Notes under the pieces: generated by a model | Seen by the model: only the letters and a program-made list of their open reading frames with translations | The model's database searches: none | Told to the model about the DNA's origin: nothing | Translations under genes and position numbers: made by a program | Assembly (NCBI RefSeq): GCF_003711515.1 | Contig: NW_021167080.1 | Location: 4,346,381 to 4,410,380, forward strand | DNA: 64,000 nt | Direction: 5' to 3' | Source of the DNA: Sodiomyces alkalinus F11 | Lineage: Eukaryota > Ascomycota > Sordariomycetes > Glomerellales > Plectosphaerellaceae | Shown here: one piece after another, positions 53,115 to 63,210 of the stretch | How positions within the stretch are numbered: position 1 is the first letter of the stretch | How the letters are laid out: every line of letters begins with the position of its first letter

Positions 53115-56100
53115 CTATTGCCCTCGCGAAGGAACCGGTGCCGGTTGGATGGAACCTGCCACGGGACTGCCGATCTCCCCCACGGCGCGCCGGGGCTGCG
53201 ACACATCGGTACCGACATCCGCCACCCACCGGATCGTGTGCATCCCGGGCCCCTTGACGTCGCGCCACACGTCGAAAGACCCGCCTCCATTCTGCGGAGT
53301 GCCCTCCGTGTCCGCCAGGTCAAGCAGCTCCGCTTCCAAGACGGCCTCGCGGCTGACACCCTCTATCCTGTTCAGTTGGTTGACCTCGGCCAGCACCTCC
53401 TTCAGGTCGATCACGCTGTTGTCATCGCCACCGCCTTGGCCTTGCAGTTTCCGGCACGCCATGCAGAGGAGGACACGCACTGCTGCCGATCGCGGGGTCC
53501 CCGCCGTCCGAAATTGCGCCATAGGCGACATCGCCTGGTGTGGTCCCAGCGTGCTGCCCCAATTGCCCCGATTCGCCAGACTGTGCGACGCTACAAATGG
53601 CACGAACCCCTGCGAGTTGGGCCAGACGTTGTTTGGCACCTGCAACGGAGCATCCATGCCGAACGGCGCGCTGGGAAATCCCTGTGGCGGTCCGGGGGCG
53701 TGGCGCCGTTGCCGCGCCGCCGATGCCGCCATAGCTTCCTCCGAGTCGTCTAGCAAGGCACTGCTCCCAAGGTGCTGGTTCGATGCGTCGTCCGCCTGTT
53801 CTGCTCCCTGCCCGTGTACGATGCTTCCCGGTCGACCGATGGGCGATGGCCTGCTGATCGGCTGAGACGGTCCGACTCCGACCAATCCCGTGTCGAACCC
53901 GCCCGACGCTTGTCGCGTATGCGTTGCTGCTGACGGTCCGGAAACCGCTACGGGATCGCCAAACGGTTGCGAGAAACCCGAAGGCCCGGGTTGAACCGGA
54001 ACAGGGAAACCCCTGCCACCGGACGTGTTAAGACCCGGAGGACCTGTCATCATCCCAGGAGACCGGAAACCGCTGGCTGGTGAGAACATGGCTTCCTGCG
54101 GGAAGCGATGGTGTAGCCCGGGCGGTGCCATGTTTGGCATATTAAACCCCGGAGGATGAGCCATGCCGGAGGGTGCGCTGTATGGGCCCGTGGGAATGCC
54201 CGCCGAACTTCTGCCATGGATCGGAGGTGACGCCGACGAGGGTACCTGGCCCGGGGCCGCGATTCCTGGCGGGAGGATCCCGCTTCCCTTCCGCCGCGAC
54301 TGCTGTTGGTGTTGGTGTTGATGTTGCAGTGGATACTGCTGCTGGTGCGGCTGATGCTGCTGATGGGGTGCGAAAGGTATCGGGGCAGGGCTGTGCTGCG
54401 CCGGTGTGGCAGGATGGGGGGAAGGATACTGGCTCGACTGGGATATGTAAGACTCGGCTGCGCTCGATTCGTGCTGCGACTGCGCCTGCGACTGCACCTG
54501 CGCCTGGACTTGCGACTGCGCCTGCAACGTTGACGTGTTCTTGGGGCGAATCGGTGTCGGAGCCTTGGGCAGAGCAGGTGTGGCGACCTGCACCTTGGGC
54601 GATGCGTAAGCCGAGTTGGAAGGATGTTGCGGTAGGACCGTCGGGACGTTGGCCATGTTCGGCACGGAGACGGGGTGCTGGGATGACCGCCGAAGTTGCT
54701 GCGATGAAGGGGACGAGGGCGTGGGAGCAGCATTGCCGGGCGCGGCCGCACTGGCTGCCGCCTTCTGCGCCGCCGCCGCCGCAGCCGTCCTTTCCTCTTG
54801 CTTCTGACGTTCCCTGGCCTCCCGTTCTGTCGCCGCCGCCGCAGCCGCCGCATTGGCCTTGGCCTTGGCCTCGCGCTCGGCCTTGGCTTTGGCTTCCCTC
54901 TCCCGCCTTTCCCGTTCCTGTTTCTCCTTCTTCTCTCGCTGCTGCTTCTCCTTCAGCTCCCGGGCCTCTCGTTCGCGCTGGCGTGCCTCTTCCTTCAGCT
55001 TCTTCTCCCGTTCCTTGGCCTCGCGCGCCTTGCGCTCTTGCTCGGCACGTTTCTTCTCCTGCTCCTGCAGTCGCCTCTGGCGCTCGGCTTCCTTGCGTTG
55101 CCGCTCCTCCTCCTCGAGCCTCTTCTGCTCTTCCTTCTTGCGGCGCTTTCCCTCGGCCTTCAGCCGTTGTTCTTCGGCCCGCCGTCGCTGCTCCTCGACC
55201 CGTGCCGCCTCCTCCGCTGCCCGCTCGGCCTCCTTGCGGGCCCGCTCCTCGGCCTGCGCCTGCTTCTTCAGTGCCGCCTTGTCCTTGCGCTTCTGGGCGT
55301 CCTTAGCTCTCTTTGCCTTGCGCTGCTCGTCTTTCCGTTTCTCCTCGTCGATCTCCTCGAGCAGCCTATTCTGTCGTTGCTGGGCTACCATGTTCCGATA
55401 AGCCGTCAATACGCGCTGCTCGAACATACGAGCAGCAAAAATCTGGAACATGCGACGACCCTCTTCCATACGCTGCTCCTCTGTCATCGTATCCTGATGG
55501 TGGCAACAGTAATGCTCAGTACTGGAATGGTGCCCATGGTCATGGGTGTGATGAGAGGAGCTCACTTCTTCATCCTCGTACTCATCATCCTGGCTGTCCT
55601 CGTATTCTTCCTCCTCGTCGTCTTCATCCTCGTATTCGTCGTCGGGCGCAGGCTGGCCAAGCGGCGTCGGGGGATAGGCAGCAGCGCCGTTAGCGTTGGC
55701 GGCGTTGGCGTTGCCATGGGGCGGTGGGTTGGAGGAGGTGGCGGATGCCGCGGACGGGGCAGTGGCGGCGGGGTGACCGTATACGCGGGTGACGTGCTCC
55801 TTGGCATCTTCTTCGCGAGCCATGCGGCGTTCGGCCAGCTGCTCCATCATCTCGATGAAGCGCTTTCCGTCGTTTTTGAGCAGGTCGTCCGCCACGGTTA
55901 GTATGCCGCCTAAGTCCATGTTACCATAGCTGCGCAGCAGGAGGTCGAGAATCTTCATACCCTTGACTTGCAGACTGTTTCCGAAGGTCAGAAAATCTGC
56001 CATGTCACGGTCGTGCGGGTGGACGTCCTCCGGAGGCTCGTCTACGCTATATTCGTCGTCCTCGTCGAGTTCTTCTCCCTCGCTGTACTCCTCGTCCTCG

Positions 56101-57152
56101 TCCTCGTCGAGGTCATCGTCTTCGTCATCGTCATCCCCGACGTGTTCGACTATGCGGCCCCGCGAGGGCGGTTGACGGACGTACGTGGACGGCATGCGAG
56201 ACGGTCGGACGGGGAAATCGCGCGGCAGCGGCGGGCCGTCGGCCTGGTTGGCGAACTGCTCGAGCTCCTCGTAGTAAGCATCGTAGAGTCCCTCCAGCTC
56301 CTCCTCAATGGCGATGCGCTTCCTGCCGCAGACGGTGCAGCTGCAGGTATGCTTCTGCTGCTCCTTCATCTTCCTCAGGACGGCGTCCTTTTCGACTTTG
56401 ACGAGAGACTTGCGGTCTTCTTCGCCGAGCCCGAGCCAAAACTCCTTGATGCGCTCCCGCTCTTCCTGGGAATCGGTATCCCAAATCTTTTCTTTGGAAA
56501 TACCAGGACCACGTGGCGGCGCCGAGGCCAATGGCCGGACGCCTGACGGCGATGGGCTGGCCAATCGGGAGTCATCTAGCGAGGATGTGCCGTCGTGGTT
56601 CTTCTTCTTCTTCTTCTTATGTTTCTTCGATTTACCAGACGACGTTGCGGTCGCGGTGGCCGTGCCGTGGCTGTTACCGTTGGTAGTACCACCATGCCCC
56701 GCCTCCGTATCTTGATCCTCGTCTTCAGTCAACTCGGGGTCGAGTGCGATTTGGTACTTTGCCGATGCCGTTGTAGAGGCAGGCACGTTGCGAGGGGTCG
56801 CTTGAGATTGGCCGTTGATAGTCCTCTCGCCAGCCACCTCCGTTGGAGTCGTCGTTTCCGCAGCGGCAGCGGCAGCCTTGGCGGCCGCCTTCGCGCGTCT
56901 CTTGGCCTTTTTACGATTCACTTGTTGTGCGGGGCCGTCTTCCACGACACCGGAAGTAGGGGTCGGTTGCGAGGATGTAGCGGCTTTGGACGGCAAGGTA
57001 GGAGTCGAAGGTTGGGAGGATTCGGTAGAAGGCGCGGCCTTGGGCACGGTAATCATCTTGGAACCATCTTTGTTTGTGTAGCGAGCAGTAGCAGCCTTCG
57101 TGTTAGGAGAGTCGGGCGGCTGAGGTGCCGACGAGCCTTTGTTGGCGGGCAT
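53115..57152 (-). CDS. NST1: Stress response protein NST1
   Basis: Large cytoplasmic protein of the NST1 family, linked in yeast to salt tolerance and mRNA-decay granules. One open frame gives 1345 residues, in line with other filamentous-fungal NST1. Order: a Pro/Ser/Thr-rich N-part; a basic run KSKKHKKKKKKN; the conserved block EFWLGLGEEDRKSLVKVEKD leading to CSCTVCGRKR (Cys270, Cys272, Cys275); an acidic region with DDDEDDDLDEDEDEEYSEGEE; a His-rich HHTHDHGHH; then a ~250-residue Glu/Lys/Arg coiled coil (EEKRKDEQRKAKRAKDAQK onward); and a Gln/Pro/Gly-rich end. The ATG at 57152 gives the MPANKGSSAPQ start. The annotated stop TAG is followed in the same frame by more protein-like sequence. 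Confidence 0.92.
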   Translation of the reverse strand: MPANKGSSAPQPPDSPNTKAATARYTNKDGSKMITVPKAAPSTESSQPSTPTLPSKAATSSQPTPTSGVVEDGPAQQVNRKKAKRRAKAAAKAAAAAAETTTPTEVAGERTINGQSQATPRNVPASTTASAKYQIALDPELTEDEDQDTEAGHGGTTNGNSHGTATATATSSGKSKKHKKKKKKNHDGTSSLDDSRLASPSPSGVRPLASAPPRGPGISKEKIWDTDSQEERERIKEFWLGLGEEDRKSLVKVEKDAVLRKMKEQQKHTCSCTVCGRKRIAIEEELEGLYDAYYEELEQFANQADGPPLPRDFPVRPSRMPSTYVRQPPSRGRIVEHVGDDDDEDDDLDEDEDEEYSEGEELDEDDEYSVDEPPEDVHPHDRDMADFLTFGNSLQVKGMKILDLLLRSYGNMDLGGILTVADDLLKNDGKRFIEMMEQLAERRMAREEDAKEHVTRVYGHPAATAPSAASATSSNPPPHGNANAANANGAAAYPPTPLGQPAPDDEYEDEDDEEEEYEDSQDDEYEDEEVSSSHHTHDHGHHSSTEHYCCHHQDTMTEEQRMEEGRRMFQIFAARMFEQRVLTAYRNMVAQQRQNRLLEEIDEEKRKDEQRKAKRAKDAQKRKDKAALKKQAQAEERARKEAERAAEEAARVEEQRRRAEEQRLKAEGKRRKKEEQKRLEEEERQRKEAERQRRLQEQEKKRAEQERKAREAKEREKKLKEEARQREREARELKEKQQREKKEKQERERREREAKAKAEREAKAKANAAAAAAATEREARERQKQEERTAAAAAAQKAAASAAAPGNAAPTPSSPSSQQLRRSSQHPVSVPNMANVPTVLPQHPSNSAYASPKVQVATPALPKAPTPIRPKNTSTLQAQSQVQAQVQSQAQSQHESSAAESYISQSSQYPSPHPATPAQHSPAPIPFAPHQQHQPHQQQYPLQHQHQHQQQSRRKGSGILPPGIAAPGQVPSSASPPIHGRSSAGIPTGPYSAPSGMAHPPGFNMPNMAPPGLHHRFPQEAMFSPASGFRSPGMMTGPPGLNTSGGRGFPVPVQPGPSGFSQPFGDPVAVSGPSAATHTRQASGGFDTGLVGVGPSQPISRPSPIGRPGSIVHGQGAEQADDASNQHLGSSALLDDSEEAMAASAARQRRHAPGPPQGFPSAPFGMDAPLQVPNNVWPNSQGFVPFVASHSLANRGNWGSTLGPHQAMSPMAQFRTAGTPRSAAVRVLLCMACRKLQGQGGGDDNSVIDLKEVLAEVNQLNRIEGVSREAVLEAELLDLADTEGTPQNGGGSFDVWRDVKGPGMHTIRWVADVGTDVSQPRRAVGEIGSPVAGSIQPAPVPSRGQ

Positions 57153-58079
57153 GTCGGAGATCTGCCAGGGTGCAGCGAAGGGGAGTCGATACCATGAGCG
57201 AGGGGGCAGGATCGGTCTAGCTCAGGGTCGCGGGGTAAGATAAAGAGAGGAATCCCGTCGGGCTGCAGAGTACACAAAGAATGTCAGGTCAGTGTGGCAG
57301 TTCCAAGTTGATTAATCACAATGCTGAAACGACGCCGGCAGCAGGGATGTTCGGTGTTCGCCCCCCCCCCCCCCTCGATGGTGACGAGATGGCGGATGGC
57401 AGAAGGCAAAGGGTAGAGCGCAGAGGCAGAGACAGAGACAGAGGCAGAGAGTCCAGCAGGCCAAGCCACAATATAACGACAAGGTATAGCGGCGCAGTAG
57501 GATCGCATTTTCCGGAGATGGGGAAGGGGGACGAGAAAGTCCGAGGCGAACGTGTTGCTTGCAGGCGGGGTGCAGTCAAAGAAATGACGACGGACGAGGC
57601 GAGAAACTCACTGGTGGTGGTGGTGGTGCAGACGAGGCCTAGGGCGGATGAGAAGATGACACGGCTGGTGTGTCTCAAGCTAGAGATGGATAGTGGGAAG
57701 AAAGGATGCTGGGAAAAGGTGTTATGTAGGTGGTAGAACTTCGTGGAGGGGGGAGGGGGGGTTCGTGGTGGTAGACGCAAGGACTAGAATGCAGAGGGAG
57801 ATGCAAGACGGAAGGAAAGAGGTGGTGTTTGCTTCGGTTGGGGAACCACTTTGAAAGTCACTTTCCGGTGTAGTCACTTGGAAAGAGTACCTGTGAGCCG
57901 CCTGAAAGCAGGGCCTTGCACAACTAGCAAAGGTCGTCCATCAATCAGAATTAGAGGCTTCCGTTTTAGTACCTTTCCACGTGACCGTGTGGCGCCTGCC
58001 CTGAAAGTTGTTCTTTCCCGTTCAGCCTGGTCCTTCCCAGCCTGACGTAAGGCAACAATTAATTACGTCCTATGTTCCT

Positions 58080-58410
58080 ACCTTCGTATCCCAGGTACGC
58101 CTTTCTCTATCATACGAAGTATTAATACATTTCCAACTGGCCTAAGTACCTAATTATAGCAGGACTGCCGAGCCCGTTCTTTCCCTTGCCATTCCAATTT
58201 CTAAGAATAAAGGTACCTTGCCTTATATACCTTATTCTTCCTAAGGTAGGTCCCTATATTTAAGGTAAGTGTCTCTACCTAAGGTAGGAGAAATACCTGA
58301 CTTCCAGGTTGTCTTTGAAACCATTGCCCGGCCGAAGACCGAGTACTACCGTACAGTAGGTACCTTAGGTAGGAATCGACATCTCAGGAACCCCCTACCT
58401 TAAGGTATCC
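58080..58410. repeat. Cluster of TACCTTAGGTA-type palindromic words
   Basis: Repeated variants of GGTACCTT, CCTAAGGTAGG, TTAAGGTA and TAGGTACCTTAGGTAGG occur within ~330 bases. A second cluster with the same words lies at 59245-59540. Confidence 0.6.
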
Positions 58411-59244
58411 AGGGACGGCCCCTTTTCCTCTGGTTCAATGCTCTGGTGACTGCGTCGTAGAGGAATTCAAGGCATTATTGCTCAGGCATGGTCAACAAGC
58501 TGCGCCCGGAAGCGGCGTCCGAGGATGGCGTCATTCTATTGATACGAACACAGCCATATTCAGATTACAGCGATGACTTTTCGACTACTGAGCCTGCTCA
58601 TCAAAGCAGATCTGTGATTCAGGAGAAGAGTGCATAGGTAGACGTACTCTTCCGAGACTGCACCTTCAAGTTCCAGTCGACGCTGCTCCGATATTGGCAG
58701 CGCCGGGCGTCCTATACTGCTTGGCGAAGGTCCCGCCCTCTTGATTCGCCCAGCACTTCAATAATTGATTACGCGATTAACGGTGTACGATATACGAGGC
58801 GACGCGGACACGGGATTAAAAGGTCTACACTCCTTCCTTCACCCGTTCCCAAAGCGTCAAACGACGTGGCTATCGACGGACGACACACCTCCGCAGATCC
58901 CTCGGGGATTAATCCTGATAGGGCTGGCGAGAACATGTGGACGTCTGATCCGAGGTTTACCTCGTCGCTAATCACTATATTCTTTATTTCGACTGTTCCG
59001 GGCATACCGATACTCTTATTGCACGTGATGCCACATCTAATTCATTGTATGGGCAAACCACTCCGTCATCGTAATCATGGACATCATGGAAAGTATGTAT
59101 CAAGACACCGGCCGGTTGCCCTGATTGATGGCGGACGGATGCGATTACGTACGAAGAAACAGTCAACCTCCATCCTCGAGACGAATTGGCCGCATGCCGT
59201 GATGGCTCCTTTCGAAGGGAGGACTGAAACGGACCCCCGAAAGG

Positions 59245-59540
59245 CGAATTAGGTACACTAAGGTACGGTAGGGTAGGTATGGTTGCCGTTGGTTTGAAGG
59301 GCACAAATCGGACAAGAAAGGCGTCAGCTCGTATCCAAATCCAACGGCGTTTCTCCCACCCCTACTGGGTAAGGTACTTCGCACACTGAGTGCTCCGTTC
59401 TGAGTCCTACGCTCACCCCGGAAAGCAACGCCTAGCGCTACCTTAGACTCCTGCCCTACAGGTACCTACCTGATAACAAGTCCTATTAGGTATTCGTATT
59501 CGTAAGGGAAGGTAAGGTAAGGTACCTTAAGGTACGTTGT
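59245..59540. repeat. Second cluster of TACCTTAGGTA-type words
   Basis: AGGTACACTAAGGTACGGTAGG, CAGGTACCTACC and GGTAAGGTAAGGTACCTTAAGGTACG lie here, the same vocabulary as at 58080-58410. Confidence 0.6.
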
Positions 59541-60374
59541 ACTTTACCGAGTACACATGCTCCTTTAACAGTTCAACGCCGTGCTTCTACTGATACTCCG
59601 TACATACATACGCCTCGGCTTTTCTTCTCTTCTCAACGCGGCTGGCATCATCCTCTGGTCGTTCTCCGTCCCGATTTGTTGTCGATATCGTTATTGGATA
59701 TTCTCTGATCTCTTGTATCTATTTATGCCCTTCAATTGTCTGCCGTATTATTCGTATAATAATCCCCTCCTCCCATCCAATCGACCACGGCACCGGTTCT
59801 ACCGCATCTAATTACTCCGTATCCCTCCGTACCAGTACGAGAATCCCACCTGTCTTCCCCCTCTCCCCAATTGACTGTTTACCGATCCAGTTCCCATTGA
59901 ACCAGATCCGACGAAAGTACTAAAGTTCTCCCTTTGGCTTCCCGACATCTGCGAATAACCTCATTATCTACATATTGCCCGCCGCCTACCTTAGCCACTG
60001 CCCTACCCCCTTGTTCACGGCCCCGTCATCCGACCTCAATTGCTCTCCTCTGTACCGGACAGGCCCCTGGTGGATTTTCGCCTTTTCAACGCCAACCTAA
60101 AACCCGCTCTCCCTACGCTGAAAGCAACTCCTTCCTGCATTCACGGCCAACATCCAAACCCCCAACGTCACGCCTACTGCTCGCGGGGAATCTGAAACCC
60201 CTATCATAGTCGAATCTTCCTCGAATTGTTTCGTGCCCGAAGGCCTCTTCGACTCTCGCTCCCAGCCTTGCCCTCCGATTGTCCTAACGAGCCGCCCGGT
60301 CGTCCCCTCCGCTTACTCTCTCTCTCTCCTCCCTCCCCTCGATCCTCTCCGCCTTCCTCTTTCCCACCTACGCC

Positions 60375-61393
60375 ATGGCGAGCTCAAGTCCCCAGAACGT
60401 CATCCGAAGGTTCGTAGCACCGGTTCACTCCTTGCGTCCAACGCCGTTCTCTCGTCATGCTGCCTTGCGCCGATTCTGCCTCCTGGGAAACCCCCCTTAC
60501 CTGGTCTGGTTCTCGACCTTCACCCTGCAGAAGCTGACGTGGCCGACGTCCTGAATACAGAAAACTAGTCATCATCGGTGACGGTGCTTGCGGGAAGACG
60601 AGTCTACTCAGCGTCTTCACCCTAGGATACTTCCCAACGGTATGTTCACTCGGCTCCCCTCTCCCCGCTTCTCTACAGGGAACTCTGCTAACCTGCATGA
60701 CCATGTACAGCACTACGTCAGTCAAGTCCCCTACCCTTCTATTTCTCGACGCGACAGCTCATTCTGACCCTACCACGGCCGAAAAAAACAGATCCCTACA
60801 GTATTCGAGAACTATGTGACAGATTGCAGGGTAGACGGCAAGTCCGTCCAGCTCGCGCTCTGGGATACCGCAGGCCAGGAAGACTACGAAAGGCTACGGC
60901 CCTTGGCCTATTCCAAAGCTCACGTAATCCTCATCGGCTTCTCCGTCGACACGCCAGACTCGCTTGATAACGTCAAGCACAAGGTGCGTCCGTCCGTCCT
61001 GTTCTTCTACCTCGTCACTCCAACTCCCCGCGGGGGGGGGGGGGGTTTCTTTTTTTCCTGTCAGTCGCTAACCACCTCTCTCTTCTCCCTCCTTCTAAAC
61101 AGTGGATAGAAGAAGCGAACCGCCTCTGCCCCAACGTTCCCATCATCTTGGTTGGCCTTAAGAAGGACCTCCGCGAAGACCCGGTCGCCATCGAGGAGAT
61201 GCGCAAGAAATCCCTCCGCTTCGTCACCGCCCAAGACGGCGACGCCGTCGCCAAGCAAATCGGCGCCCGGAAATACCTCGAGTGCTCCAGTCTCAGCGGC
61301 GAGGGTGTCGACGACGTCTTCGAGGCCGCTACTCGCGCCGCCCTCCTTACTTTCGAGAAAGGGGAGGGAGCGGGATGCTGCGTCATTCTTTGA
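60375..61393 (+). CDS. RHO2: Rho-family GTPase RHO2
   Basis: Small GTPase acting in cell polarity and cell-wall signalling at the plasma membrane. Exons are 60375-60409, 60561-60639, 60711-60716, 60792-60983 and 61103-61393, giving 200 residues. G1 is GDGACGKTS (residues 18-26), switch I is [14 protein letters not shown], switch II is WDTAGQE, and the end is CVIL (CAAX, geranylgeranylation). The 6-base third exon encodes only His-Tyr; without it the effector loop would lack the conserved Tyr, so I accept it. The [20 protein letters not shown] and [14 protein letters not shown] segments distinguish RHO2 from RHO1/3/4 and CDC42. The start is [12 protein letters not shown]. The first donor, GTTCGT, is unusual. 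Confidence 0.92.
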
Positions 61394-62553
61394 ATGAAGC
61401 GTGGCGAAAAGGAAAACAAAAAGAAGAAGCATATAAGGACGAGAACTCCCCAATTTAACGTAATACGCAATAGCAAGAGCTACGTTGCCGGTTTCAACCA
61501 AATGTCGGGGGCTCCTGGGCGTCGGCGCATCGCGGATAACGGAAGACAAAATCGCAAAGTTCAGGTTCGTTGCTGAAAGGGACTCTGCATCAGACATGCA
61601 CACCATCTCGAACACCGCAGTGCAGCGTCGTCCGAGATTTCCCGTTCCGACTGCTTGCGGAACTCGAAAACGGATAATCGTATACCAAGGGGAGGCCAAA
61701 CACAAAGGAAGAAAAGCGTGCTAGCAGTAATTTCCAGCATAACCAAAGACGAGAACGGTCCATCGTGGACAGCCAACCACAACAGATCAGGCGCATTATA
61801 TGCCAGCACACATCCAGAATAGGGGTCACCGCGATCATTATCTTGTTGCTGCCAAAATTCTACTCCACAGTCACGGCCAGCTTTTAACTGTATGATAGCA
61901 GGCGAGTTCGGGGACGGAAGCGAAAATGCTAGAGGCGAACTCCCTGAAAGAGGGAAGAAGTCGACATATCTAAGCAAGCTAATAACTTTCCTATCTATTT
62001 CATGGTGTTTGGGCGGCAAGATGACACAGCTTGGATGGTTACCTCTCCTTGGTTTTCACTCGAGGAACTTGTATCATCTTGTTTTATTTTATTTTTATTG
62101 TTGTTATTTTTTGTCTTTTGGTCTCCATTCATATTTCAGTCCATCTCCCACACCGCGTTTATGGCAGCATGAGCCTCTGAATGCATCCTTAATCCCTGTT
62201 CCTCTGAAGATATTTTTACAAGAAAAGAAAACTGAGTGCCAAAGAACACCAAGAGTACAAGGCCAACCGCGGTCTGGGGCTAAAGCCACGTGTCTCGACT
62301 AAGCTAAATGTACACTTGAGGTGATGCAAGAAGTCCAAAGACGGAGAGGCCATCTTCCCGGACGACGCAGCTCGTGGTGAAAAATATGTCTATATGAACA
62401 ACAATCAAGAAGCAAAAGAGAAGAGGGGGGGAAGGCCTGGACGAAGAGACAAAAAGAGACAAAAAAGGGGGAAGAAGAGCAGCTTCAGAGAAAAACACAT
62501 TCCATCATACACACAGGCTGCACTATTTCCCCCACGTCCCTAGGGTTCGTCTT
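61394..62553. other. Convergent intergenic region
   Basis: 1.16 kb between RHO2 and mL40, holding both 3' ends. It has T-rich (about 62076-62125) and A/G-rich (about 62400-62480) stretches. No gene seen. Confidence 0.5.
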
Positions 62554-63093
62554 TCACCGCTTCCAATCGTGGTCCCAGGCAATCCGAGCCGGCGTCTCGG
62601 TCTGCAGGCGCGCATACTCGATCGGCACGGCATTGAGCCCATAGAGGCCCTTCTTTTCTAGAGCCACACGGTAAAGATATCCCTCGCCCTTGAGACCCGG
62701 GCCCTCGGTGACGCGGAGCTCCTCGCAGGCGCTGTGCATGCCCTGGTGCATGCGCATGCGCTCGCGCTCTAGCGACTCGCGGACGCGGCGTTGGTGCAGC
62801 TGCCAGGCGCGGTGGATGGTCCAGTGCCGGAGCCACCGGTTACGGGCCATGCGGAGAGGGGGGGGCGCGTATCCGTGCAAGTTGCCGCGGAGCTTAGCCA
62901 CTCGGTGACGGAACTCGTGACCGGGGCCCTCCTTGCCCTTCTTCTTTCGCTTCTGGGAGGCAGGGGTCGTCGAGAAGGGGCGTAAGATGTTGGGGAATAG
63001 CGCGCGGAGGGAAGCCGTGGTGGTGGTGCCGGTGAAAGGCGCAGTAACCGCAGGGCGAGCCAGCAGGCCGCCGAGAGAGAAATGGAAAGGCAT
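62554..63093 (-). CDS. Mitochondrial large-subunit ribosomal protein mL40 (yeast MRPL28 type)
   Basis: Component of the mitochondrial ribosome large subunit, 179 residues, one exon. The N-terminus (about 1-45) is Arg/Ser/Thr-rich and ends near RPFSTTPASQKRKKK, a typical presequence and basic start. The body holds ARNRWLRHWTIHRAWQLHQ, CEELRVTEGP, EGYLYRVALEKKGLYG and PIEYARLQTETPARIAW, which match the fungal mL40 family. The frame continues upstream to a GTG, but the ATG at 63093 places the presequence properly, so it is used. Convergent with RHO2; its 5' end lies only 117 bases from the next gene's stop. Confidence 0.88.
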   Translation of the reverse strand: MPFHFSLGGLLARPAVTAPFTGTTTTASLRALFPNILRPFSTTPASQKRKKKGKEGPGHEFRHRVAKLRGNLHGYAPPPLRMARNRWLRHWTIHRAWQLHQRRVRESLERERMRMHQGMHSACEELRVTEGPGLKGEGYLYRVALEKKGLYGLNAVPIEYARLQTETPARIAWDHDWKR

Positions 63094-63210
63094 CGTTGGT
63101 TGGTTATGAAGCTCTGAAGCAGGGAACGGAAGACTGAAAGTTTGTCGGGTTGACTCGTTTGGTTGAGAAGCACTGCCTGCAATCACGGTCGGTGCAGTGC
63201 GTTGTCCCTT

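Larger units (their letters stand above)
57153..60374. other. 3.2 kb intergenic region rich in TACCTTAGGTA-type palindromes
   Basis: No convincing gene on either strand. It starts as the NST1 promoter and ends as the RHO2 leader, which is C/T-rich. A C run lies at about 57361-57374. From about 58080 to 58400 and 59245 to 59540 the DNA is AT-richer and full of AGGTACCTTAAGG-like palindromic words. Confidence 0.5.

Noticed and set aside
63094..63186. N-terminal extension of mL40 (MIAGSASQP...)
   Set aside because: It begins at GTG rather than ATG, and the ATG at 63093 already gives a proper mitochondrial presequence.
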